A stretch of DNA of 6,114 nucleotides from Nitrospinota bacterium (GTDB taxonomy: Bacteria > JAUXIQ01). Under the pieces are notes generated by a model, which was given only the letters and a program-made list of their open reading frames with translations, did no database searches and was not told the DNA's origin. Where the stretch lies: positions 1 to 6,114 of the forward strand of contig JAUXIQ010000135.1 of assembly GCA_030620925.1 (NCBI GenBank). The letters are read 5' to 3'. Shown here piece by piece: positions 1 through 4,643 of the stretch (within the stretch, counting starts at the first letter, position 1; each line of letters starts with the position of its first letter). A program made the position numbers and the translations under genes.

Positions 1-2
1 GG

Positions 3-446
3 ACAAGCTATCTGCCGGTGGCCGATCATCCCAACGAAGATCACTACGACATCGCGCTTCTGACAATGTGCATCTGGGGTGATGCCCGGGGCGAGGCACT
101 GCCCGCGCAGGTGGCCGTGGGCTTCACCGTGAGGAACCGCGTCCGCAACCCCCGGTGGTGGGGGCGGAGTTGGCGGGAGGTTATCCTCAAACCCTATCAG
201 TTCTCCGCTTTCAATCAGGGAGACCCTAACCGGGAGAAGATGAAGGACCCCCTCGCGGAAGGCAGGGATGGAAGGGTCTGGCGGCAGTGCCTCTGGGTGG
301 CCTGGGGCGTCTATTACCACCTGATGGAGGATACCACCGGCGGGGCCACACATTACGTGCGTAAAGGATTGAAACCCAGGTGGGCGCAGGGGGAAAAGCC
401 CTGCGCTGTTATCGGCAACCACGAATTTTACAGGTTGGAAGCATGA
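3..446 (+). CDS. SleB-like cell wall hydrolase (Hydrolase_2 family), 5' end open
   Basis: Probable peptidoglycan hydrolase of the SleB/CwlJ (Hydrolase_2) type, as found in phage and gene-transfer-agent lysis regions. Counting from the GTG at 18, the family core is seen at about residues 20-42 (WGDARGE, then QVAV and NRV), the loop PYQFSAF at about 59-65, GGATHYV in the C-terminal half, and a closing IGNHEFYR motif. No signal peptide is visible, so a holin or another export route is needed. The frame stays open to the left edge, and no ribosome site precedes the GTG at 18, so the gene may begin outside the window; 18-446 would give 142 residues. Oddity: the family motif normally reads GEARGE, and its first Glu, thought to be the catalytic acid, is Asp (D22) here. 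The stop overlaps the next start as ATGA. The family call is firm; activity is not assured. Confidence 0.85.
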   Translation, partial: TSYLPVADHPNEDHYDIALLTMCIWGDARGEALPAQVAVGFTVRNRVRNPRWWGRSWREVILKPYQFSAFNQGDPNREKMKDPLAEGRDGRVWRQCLWVAWGVYYHLMEDTTGGATHYVRKGLKPRWAQGEKPCAVIGNHEFYRLEA

Positions 447-619
447 TGGAAACGTTGATAGCAATCAAAATACTGGCGGCTGCGGGCTGGGCGGTTGCTC
501 TAATAGCCTGCCTCTACGCCTCCCACCTCGAAGAGCGCATCGTTTTGCTCCGAAGGGATTACAGGAGGCTCAAGGAAAGGCTCCACGAGCTTTTCGCCGG
601 AGAAATAGCACATGATTAA
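443..619 (+). CDS. Small single-helix membrane protein (58 aa), lysis-associated
   Basis: The start is ATG 443 (or the adjacent ATG 446), overlapping the stop of the SleB-like gene as ATGA, with a GGA-rich site just upstream. This suggests translational coupling. Residues about 5-26 form a hydrophobic helix (IAIKILAAAGWAVALIACLY). Residues 29-52 are a highly charged helix with repeated Arg, Leu and Glu, possibly coiled coil (HLEERIVLLRRDYRRLKERL). This layout recalls very short spanin- or holin-accessory-like proteins, but 58 residues is too short for a normal Rz inner-membrane spanin and no family is recognised. It resembles the 57-residue protein at 1396-1569 in size and layout, and both precede a GH108 sequence. 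A longer reading from ATG 380 is rejected because it lies inside the SleB-like gene. Confidence 0.7.
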   Translation: MMETLIAIKILAAAGWAVALIACLYASHLEERIVLLRRDYRRLKERLHELFAGEIAHD

Positions 620-638
620 AGCAAAGAGCACTATTAAC

Positions 639-655
639 AGGCATGGACAATGCCT
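639..655 (+). other. Short hairpin upstream of the endolysin remnant
   Basis: A 6-bp perfect inverted repeat (AGGCAT / ATGCCT) surrounds a 5-nt loop and is followed by TTTCT. It could act as a weak terminator after the small membrane protein gene. The stem is short and the T run is interrupted, so this is tentative. Confidence 0.25.
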
Positions 656-674
656 TTCTACCAAAGAGGAGGAG

Positions 675-758
675 ATGCGAAAGTATATAGATGATGTAAT
701 TAATGACCTTATCAGAAGAGAAGGATTGGAGGATAGAATACTAAAGTATGAGCGATAG
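675..758 (+). pseudogene. In-frame deletion remnant of a GH108 endolysin gene (27 codons)
   Basis: The short ORF reads YIDDVINDLIRREG, then LEDRILKYER and a stop. These are the two ends of the intact GH108 gene at 1741-2268 (YIDDVINDPIRREG at residues 2-15; WEDRILKYKR at 166-175). The middle is missing. In the intact gene the joined points lie 450 bp apart, at two copies of AGAAGG (1779-1784 and 2229-2234), so the reading frame was kept. Differences include Pro to Leu, Trp to Leu and Lys to Glu. A GAGGAGGAG site directly precedes ATG 675. An in-frame ATG at 612, overlapping the stop of the upstream gene, would give a 48-residue product instead. The Glu matching the catalytic one is kept but the fold cannot be. 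Most likely a dead remnant, though its clean start, frame and stop leave open a tiny expressed peptide. Confidence 0.75.
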
Positions 759-772
759 CAGCCTCGAGGCGA

Positions 773-1216
773 TCATTGCATTTCCGATTCGATGTGAGTC
801 ACCATGGTCTCTAAGATATCTTCTATGAAACCTGCTGTTGCTCCTGCCGAAAGGACGATGTACATGGTGCCGCATGCTTCTTCGCGCAAGCAGTAGATAT
901 CCCAATAGAGCGGGTTTATCTTTGAAGCTATATTATTAACTCGGTTAATAATATCGTGATTGTCAGCAGGATAGTAGGCGTCTAGAATTTGCTGAACAAT
1001 CCCTATCAGGCAGTGACTGTAGTCATACGTTGCTTTCAGCATTTTCGACGTAATTCCACTGTCCCAGCCGGGCCTTGAAGCGTCTTTGCAGGCCTGCTTG
1101 AGTTCCGGGACTTTGCGGATAAGGGTATAATCCCAAACCTTCCCTCCGTTGGCGTTTGCAGGTGCGGAAGCGGCCAATAAGATTGCCGTGGCGAGTAGAG
1201 CTAGATAGGTTTTCAT
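773..1216 (-). CDS. Secreted four-cysteine protein, copy 1 (147 aa), family unknown
   Basis: Start chosen at 1216, where MKT begins a typical signal peptide preceded by a GGGGG-type ribosome site. A longer reading from 1372 only adds a non-conserved tail in front. The signal peptide (residues 1-22) ends ANA before NGGKVWDY, leaving about 125 mature residues. Four Cys (43, 69, 109, 115) are shared with copies 2 and 3 and could form two disulfides; the last two lie in YCLREEACG. The protein is otherwise mostly helical in appearance. Identity to copy 2 is about 71 percent by hand count, much higher in the first 60 residues. The gene converges on the endolysin remnant with a 14-nt gap and has its own likely promoter at 1331-1359. 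The signal peptide, the helical look and the Cys spacing (ELKQAC, then CLIGIV) loosely recall Rap1a/Tai-type immunity proteins. This is only a hypothesis; the function is unknown. Confidence 0.85.
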   Translation of the reverse strand: MKTYLALLATAILLAASAPANANGGKVWDYTLIRKVPELKQACKDASRPGWDSGITSKMLKATYDYSHCLIGIVQQILDAYYPADNHDIINRVNNIASKINPLYWDIYCLREEACGTMYIVLSAGATAGFIEDILETMVTHIESEMQ

Positions 1217-1327
1217 AATTCTTTCCCCCGGTTTATTTCCTGAAGTGGAATGAACAACACCCATGCGCTTAGTACCAGCATCGCGAGTGTCGGGAAACGC
1301 ATTATGTGAAGAGGCATTCGTAGTCTT

Positions 1328-1359
1328 CTGATTATAACCGAAATGTCCCTGATTATCAG
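1328..1359. promoter_or_regulatory. Operator-like palindrome with a partial second copy
   Basis: CTGATTATCAG at 1349-1359 is a perfect 5+1+5 palindrome covering the -35 region of the minus-strand promoter. A second copy, CTGATTATAAC, starts 21 bp away at 1328 and covers the -10 box; it keeps one half-site. Spacing of two helical turns suggests cooperative binding by a repressor dimer. The regulator is not identified. Confidence 0.4.
1331..1359 (-). promoter_or_regulatory. Likely promoter of secreted copy 1
   Basis: On the minus strand there is a perfect -10 box TATAAT (1331-1336), a 17-nt spacer and a -35-like CTGATA (1354-1359; 4 of 6 matches to TTGACA). The predicted RNA start near 1324 gives a leader of roughly 108 nt before the start codon at 1216. 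It lies in the divergent gap between this gene and the membrane protein gene at 1396. Confidence 0.5.
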
Positions 1360-1395
1360 AGAGTACACTCAAATTTCAATTAAAGGAGGTTAACA

Positions 1396-1569
1396 ATGAG
1401 AACCGTGTTGTTTCTGCTTATTACCCATGCGGCGGCGTTTGCGGGTGGAGCGGTGATGGTCTACTTCAATTTCCACCGCCTGAGTCGAGAAATTAGGCGC
1501 GAGGTGGAGGATGTTAAGTCGATAGGCCGTAACCTGAAGGAAATCGTGGATACCATGACACACGATTAG
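1396..1569 (+). CDS. Small single-helix membrane protein (57 aa)
   Basis: An excellent AAAGGAGGT site at 1382-1390 sits 5 nt before ATG 1396. Residues 3-24 form a hydrophobic helix (TVLFLLITHAAAFAGGAVMV). It is followed by a charged amphipathic tail (residues 27-57) with the pattern RLSREIRREVEDVKSIGRNL. The layout matches the 58-residue protein at 443-619, and both end in HD shortly before a GH108 sequence, which suggests equivalent members of a duplicated module, although the sequences are not clearly alignable. A minus-strand reading across the same stretch lacks a ribosome site and is rejected. A lysis accessory role (holin-like, antiholin-like or spanin-like) is inferred from context only. 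Confidence 0.7.
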   Translation: MRTVLFLLITHAAAFAGGAVMVYFNFHRLSREIRREVEDVKSIGRNLKEIVDTMTHD

Positions 1570-1614
1570 CCCTGTGCCATAGAGACAACTCATTACGGAG
1601 GAAATAGAAAAGCG

Positions 1615-1722
1615 TTGAGATTACCTGGATTAAGGGAAGTAAAGCAACGAAGAAGGTTCTTTTCCGACTTCGGAGTCGGAGAATGCGGCTCTACTCCAAA
1701 GATGTCGTTTATGCTGTATTAA
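1615..1722 (+). pseudogene. Possible remnant of an XRE-type HTH regulator
   Basis: A 35-codon reading from TTG 1615, preceded by ACGGAGG at 1595-1601, begins LRLPGLREVKQRR. That is a very typical opening of Cro/CI-like (XRE) repressors, in which the helix-turn-helix follows at once. Here it continues RFFSDFGVGECGSTPKM, which does not look like a helix-turn-helix, and stops at 1720-1722. It may be a truncated or frameshifted repressor gene, or chance similarity. It ends 18 nt before the endolysin start. The segment also holds a strong hairpin at 1660-1683. Confidence 0.3.
1660..1683. repeat. 10-bp inverted repeat with 4-nt loop
   Basis: TTTTCCGACT and AGTCGGAGAA pair over ten positions, one a G-T pair, around the loop TCGG. 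No T run follows on either strand, so it is not a standard terminator. It lies 58 nt before the endolysin start and could be an operator or an RNA element in the endolysin leader. Confidence 0.45.
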
Positions 1723-1740
1723 GAGAAGGGAGATATACAA

Positions 1741-2268
1741 ATGTATATAGATGATGTGATTAATGACCCTATCAGAAGAGAAGGTGGTTTTTCAAATCGT
1801 CCAACTGACAGAGGCGGGCCCACCAACCACGGGATAACGCAAACAACTCTCAGTGAGTGGAGAAAGAAACCGGTCACCGTCGAGGACGTTAAGAATTTAA
1901 CCGAGGCCGAAGCATACGATATATATATGAGCAAATTTTTTCTACAAAACAAGCTGGACGCCATCCCCGATAAGAGGACTCAAGCTCACCTGTTGGATGC
2001 AGCCGTTCTCCATGGTCCCCGCAACGCCGTAAAATTCTTGCAAGAGACGATAGGCTACGACGACCCGAAAGGGCCGGATGGATATATAGGGGAAAAAACG
2101 TTAAAAACTTTAGTGGACTATCTCGACAGCGGCGGGAGCTGGGAAGAAATCAACGATAACCTGGTGCAGCAAAGATTAAACCTGGTAAGACAACGGGTAC
2201 TAAACAAACCAGATCAAAAAGAATACATAGAAGGATGGGAGGATAGAATACTAAAATATAAGCGATAA
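1741..2268 (+). CDS. GH108-family endolysin (N-acetylmuramidase) with PG-binding-3-like C-terminal region
   Basis: Phage lysozyme predicted to cut the glycan strands of peptidoglycan. The N-terminal part shows the GH108 signature REGGFSN, with the expected catalytic Glu at 14, followed by TDRGGPTNHGIT (residues 22-33). The C-terminal part shows DAAVLHGPRNAVKFLQ (85-100) and the peptidoglycan-binding-type segment GPDGYIGEKTLKTL (111-124). The protein ends with the usual GWEDR motif (165-169). At 175 residues it is a normal length and appears intact. There is no signal peptide, so release depends on a holin, plausibly the one at 4064-4468. The ribosome site is AGGGAG at 1727-1732. The gene converges on secreted copy 2 with a 51-nt gap. 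A deletion remnant of a second copy lies at 675-758. Confidence 0.93.
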   Translation: MYIDDVINDPIRREGGFSNRPTDRGGPTNHGITQTTLSEWRKKPVTVEDVKNLTEAEAYDIYMSKFFLQNKLDAIPDKRTQAHLLDAAVLHGPRNAVKFLQETIGYDDPKGPDGYIGEKTLKTLVDYLDSGGSWEEINDNLVQQRLNLVRQRVLNKPDQKEYIEGWEDRILKYKR

Positions 2269-2282
2269 CAGCTCCCAGCTGT
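2268..2282. repeat. Small hairpin in the convergent gap after the endolysin
   Basis: ACAGCT-CCC-AGCTGT is a 6-bp perfect inverted repeat starting at the last base of the endolysin stop codon. There is no T run. The segment from here to about 2310 is absent from the matching junction after the endolysin remnant (759-772), although the flanking sequence is shared. Confidence 0.35.
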
Positions 2283-2319
2283 GATAGGACGGACTTGACA
2301 GTCAGGACATCCCAGGCGA

Positions 2320-2763
2320 TCACCGTATTTCCGATTCGATGTGGTCCGTCATGGTCTTCAAGACATCTCCAATGAACGCTGAATTGTCTGCAAGTGACAT
2401 CGCGTTAAACATAGAGCCACACAACTCTTCACGCAGGCAGTAGATATCCCAGTAGAGGACACGGATATCAGATGCTATATCCCTGACCCTCTTAATAAAC
2501 TCTTTGTTTTCAGACGGGTAGTAGGTGTCGAGTATCTGCTTAATAATCCCTATCAGGCAATCCTGGTAGTCGTATGAGGCGTTGAGCATTTTCGACGTAA
2601 TCCCACTATCCCATCCGGATCGTGAAGCGTCTTTGCATGCCTGTCTGAGTTCGGGGACTTTGCGGATCAGGGTATAATCCCAAACCTTCCCTCCATTGGC
2701 GTGTGCAGGTGCGGAAGCGGCCAATAAGATTGCCGTAGCGAGTAAAGCTATACACGTTTTCAT
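2320..2763 (-). CDS. Secreted four-cysteine protein, copy 2 (147 aa)
   Basis: Paralogue of copies 1 and 3, colinear with both without gaps. The signal peptide (1-22, ending HAN in place of NAN around the cleavage site) is followed by NGGKVWDY. Cys 43, 69, 109 and 115 are conserved. There is an additional Cys4 before the hydrophobic core of the signal peptide, not in a lipobox. The start follows GAGGAGG, and the gene lies 19 nt downstream of copy 3 on the same strand, so the two are probably one transcript. By hand count, residues 1-60 differ from copy 1 at 5 positions and from copy 3 at 15. Residues 61-147 differ from copy 1 at 37 and from copy 3 at 22. This suggests a mosaic formed by gene conversion with a switch near residue 60. 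Residues 116-135 are the most variable. Function unknown; a periplasmic inhibitor or immunity role is a hypothesis from location. Confidence 0.85.
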   Translation of the reverse strand: MKTCIALLATAILLAASAPAHANGGKVWDYTLIRKVPELRQACKDASRSGWDSGITSKMLNASYDYQDCLIGIIKQILDTYYPSENKEFIKRVRDIASDIRVLYWDIYCLREELCGSMFNAMSLADNSAFIGDVLKTMTDHIESEIR

Positions 2764-2782
2764 GATTTATCCTCCTCTTGGG

Positions 2783-3226
2783 TTATCGCATTTCCAATTT
2801 TATATGATCCGTTATGGTTTTAAGGACGTCCTCAATGAACGCTAGTTGGTCTCCAATCGATCCGACGTTATACATGGAGCCGCACAACTCTTCACGCAAG
2901 CAGTAGATGTCCCAGTAGAGGACACGGATGTTTGATGCTATATCCCTGAGCCGCTTAACAAACTCTTTGTTTTCAGGCGGGTAGTAGGCGTCGAGTATGT
3001 GCTGAATAATTCCTATCAGGCAATACTTGTAGTCATATGAGGCTTCTATCATTTGCGCTGTAGTTCCAGCTTCCCAACGGTTTTTAGAAGCATCCTCACA
3101 TGCCTGTTTGAGTTCGGGGACTTTGCGGATCAGTGAATAATCCCAGACCTTCCCTCCGTTGGCGAGTGCAGGTGTTGACGCAGCCAATAAGATTGCCGTA
3201 GCAAGTAAAACTATACAGGTTTTCAT
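2783..3226 (-). CDS. Secreted four-cysteine protein, copy 3 (147 aa)
   Basis: First gene of the minus-strand pair. The signal peptide ends ALA before NGGKVWDY (cleavage after residue 22). The four Cys (43, 69, 109, 115) and the block LYWDIYCLREELCG (103-116) are conserved. The ribosome site is a run of G in front of ACTAATT and the ATG. This leader resembles that of copy 1 (both have a G run, then AATT next to ATG, with ATAAAC further upstream), whereas copy 2 has a different leader. It is about 75 percent identical to copy 2. A tandem duplication giving copies 3 and 2, later modified by recombination with copy 1, would explain this. Expression is divergent from the exported protein at 3437. 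No known family is recognised with confidence. Confidence 0.85.
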   Translation of the reverse strand: MKTCIVLLATAILLAASTPALANGGKVWDYSLIRKVPELKQACEDASKNRWEAGTTAQMIEASYDYKYCLIGIIQHILDAYYPPENKEFVKRLRDIASNIRVLYWDIYCLREELCGSMYNVGSIGDQLAFIEDVLKTITDHIKLEMR

Positions 3227-3245
3227 AATTAGTCCCCCCCAGCAG

Positions 3246-3251
3246 TTTATA
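3246..3251 (-). promoter_or_regulatory. Weak -10 candidate for secreted copies 3 and 2
   Basis: TATAAA on the minus strand lies about 20 nt before the start of copy 3. No good -35 is found at 16-18 nt spacing, and the leader would be very short. Recorded only as a candidate. Confidence 0.15.
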
Positions 3252-3308
3252 TGCCCAAAAAGAAATTTGATCTTCAGCTTTTATCCTTACCGGATAGGGA
3301 AAAGTGCG

Positions 3309-3318
3309 GAAGCGCTTC
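3309..3318. promoter_or_regulatory. 10-bp perfect palindrome in the divergent gap
   Basis: GAAGCGCTTC is self-complementary and lies between the divergent genes starting at 3226 (minus) and 3437 (plus). A second weak inverted repeat, TATCC-TTACC-GGATA, is at 3282-3296. Either could be an operator. No convincing promoter pair was found beside them. Confidence 0.25.
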
Positions 3319-3436
3319 TAGTGCGCTAGCCGGCGAATTGTATTTTATCAGCCTAATTATAAATGCATAAGTCTCTATTGTGTAGTTTTTAGAGAGTAAA
3401 ACCAACGTACGAATCAGATCGAATCGAGGAGGAACC

Positions 3437-3928
3437 ATGAACAAATCGAAAAAAATGTCGACTCCCATGGCGGCTGTGCTCCTTTCCCTCATCCTGCTGT
3501 TCACCACCGCCGGACGCCCGTTGGTCCTCACAGAACAGGAGATGCGCTTCAAAATAGAAGCCTATATCGCCGCGGAGAAGGCTGACGATTACGAGACAAT
3601 GGCCCGCTTGTTGGGTAAGGATGCGGATGAGTTGCAGCAAGGGCTTGAGGCTTACACGGAGTCGCTTAAACTCCGGTTTGCTCAGACGATGGGCCTCAAT
3701 TTTACGGGCGTGAGTTTCGGCGAACACCGGATACTTTTTATCCGGCCTGAGATGCGGGAAGCCTATGTCGGCCAGCAATCCTACGCGCATTTCCGAACCC
3801 GTGGCAGTGTTCAGCGGAGGCATGAGTACTCCATCTATCACGTCGGTTTCGACGAGGGGGGCCGTATTTCCTGGCGTCCGCTCGCTGTCAGCGTGAGCGA
3901 GGTGGAGGAGTTGGGGAAAGAGCTGTGA
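3437..3928 (+). CDS. Exported or membrane-anchored protein of unknown function (163 aa)
   Basis: A strong GAGGAGG site precedes ATG 3437. The N-terminus has a Lys-rich start (MNKSKK) and a hydrophobic stretch at residues 11-25 (MAAVLLSLILLFTTA). There is no clear A-x-A cleavage site and no lipobox Cys, so a signal anchor is as likely as a cleaved signal peptide. The rest is a helical region (about 32-85, AYIAAEKADDYETMARLL) followed by a strand-rich part (about 90-155) ending in short beta-like stretches such as EYSIYHVGFDE. This mix could fit an NTF2/SnoaL-like fold, but that is a guess. There are no cysteines. It lies upstream of the holin genes with a 49-nt gap. A 202-residue minus-strand reading across it is a shadow. 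Confidence 0.75.
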   Translation: MNKSKKMSTPMAAVLLSLILLFTTAGRPLVLTEQEMRFKIEAYIAAEKADDYETMARLLGKDADELQQGLEAYTESLKLRFAQTMGLNFTGVSFGEHRILFIRPEMREAYVGQQSYAHFRTRGSVQRRHEYSIYHVGFDEGGRISWRPLAVSVSEVEELGKEL

Positions 3929-3977
3929 GCGAAACAGTGGAGAATGGTGATTAACTTTACGAAAGGAGGAAAAGGTA

Positions 3978-4064
3978 ATGGCAGTAACATTTTTCATCGG
4001 GTTGATAGCCGGTTTCGGCGCCGGCGCTTACGTCATGTGGCTCATAAAGAGGGGTAACATCTGA
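3978..4064 (+). CDS. 28-residue single-helix membrane peptide before the holin
   Basis: GAAAGGAGG at 3961-3969 sits 8 nt before ATG 3978. The product is one hydrophobic helix (residues 2-23) with many Gly residues (IGLIAGFGAGAYVMWLI) ending in the basic tail KRGN. Its stop overlaps the holin start as ATGA at 4062-4066 (TGATG), a typical coupling arrangement. Single-helix peptides beside holins can act as pinholins, antiholins or partners, but no family is recognised. Its length and ribosome site make it likely to be real. Confidence 0.65.
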   Translation: MAVTFFIGLIAGFGAGAYVMWLIKRGNI

Positions 4065-4468
4065 TGTGGCCGTTATTGCTTAATCTGGCAGGCCCCGTTA
4101 TAGGAAAAGTCCTGGGCGGGGTCCTCAAAGGCAAAGTCCATCACGAGAGCGTGATAGACGAAGCCGTTCGCGGTGTAACGAACGCCCTCAAGAGCGATGA
4201 ACAGTTGCAGCGAGAGTCTGAGCGCATAGCTCTTGAACATGCCAGGACGCTGCTGAAATATGAAGGGGAAGCCTCGGATTTACCCGCAAGCGCCAGGTGG
4301 CTCAGGGCTCTCGTGCGCCCGGGCATAGCCCTGTCGGGGTGGGCGGTGTTCTTACTGACCTGGATACAAGGTCTGCCCCCGCCGCCCGATTTCATTCAGA
4401 CCGCCTGGATAGGGTTCTCGGGCTACTGGTTCATAAGCAGGGCGCGAGAAAAAGGAATGAAGTGGTAA
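4064..4468 (+). CDS. Phage holin, GTA_holin_3TM-like (134 aa)
   Basis: Predicted to form inner-membrane lesions that let the endolysins reach the cell wall. The N-terminus (1-23) is hydrophobic and Gly-rich (WPLLLNLAGPVIGKVLGGVL). A charged helical middle (about 40-68) follows, then the family-typical segment SARWLRALVRPG (76-87) leading into two membrane helices (about 88-103 and 109-125). The end is basic (SRAREKGMKW). Length and order match the 3TM holin family of gene transfer agents and prophages. Its start overlaps the stop of the 28-residue peptide. Overlapping readings in other frames and on the minus strand here are shadows. Confidence 0.85.
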   Translation: MWPLLLNLAGPVIGKVLGGVLKGKVHHESVIDEAVRGVTNALKSDEQLQRESERIALEHARTLLKYEGEASDLPASARWLRALVRPGIALSGWAVFLLTWIQGLPPPPDFIQTAWIGFSGYWFISRAREKGMKW

Positions 4469-4472
4469 AGGA

Positions 4473-4509
4473 TAAAACCACGGATGCACACAGATAGGCA
4501 CAGATGAAC
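4473..4509. repeat. Short-period intergenic repeat (10-nt units)
   Basis: After the holin, three near-identical 10-nt units occur at 4480-4509 (ACGGATGCAC, ACAGATAGGC, ACAGATGAAC), preceded by AAAACC. This pattern (CCACGGATGCACACAGAT) resembles dispersed intergenic repeats that I know from many environmental bacterial genomes. It suggests invasion of the prophage by a host-type repeat. Confidence 0.5.
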
Positions 4510-4623
4510 CCCGCCTAACGCGGGGTGGGGGCGGTCCCTTCGGGCTCGAGTTCTTAAGGGCGAAGCCTTGCGAACGCCACTGGGCAGGACGAATACGACC
4601 CCGCAGGGCGGGATCGCCCCTGC
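4508..4623. repeat. Palindromic GC-rich repeat cluster, MITE-like
   Basis: Two hairpins bound this GC-rich stretch. One is ACCCCGC-CTAAC-GCGGGGT at 4508-4526, with a 7-bp stem. The other is GCAGGGCG-GGAT-CGCCCCTGC at 4603-4623, with an 8-bp stem and one bulged C. No T runs follow. The right hairpin resembles the common dispersed palindromic repeats of the GGGCG-GGAT-CGCCC kind. No gene is seen between 4469 and 4643. It may also slow transcription between the holin and the next gene. Confidence 0.45.
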
Positions 4624-4643
4624 AATATGGTGAGGAGTAGATA

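Noticed and set aside
1217-1372. N-terminal extension of secreted copy 1 to position 1372
   Set aside because: The extension is absent from copies 2 and 3, would bury the signal peptide, and covers the likely promoter. The start at 1216 has its own ribosome site.
1719-1964. Minus-strand 81-residue reading over the endolysin start
   Set aside because: It is a shadow of the GH108 gene, with no ribosome site and no coherent domain.
3389-3997. 202-residue minus-strand reading frame
   Set aside because: It lies opposite the exported-protein gene at 3437-3928, has no ribosome site and a low-complexity, unfamily-like sequence. The + strand gene has a strong site and a signal-like start.
4508-4526. 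Rho-independent terminator after the holin
   Set aside because: The stem is good but is followed by a G-rich stretch and no T run.
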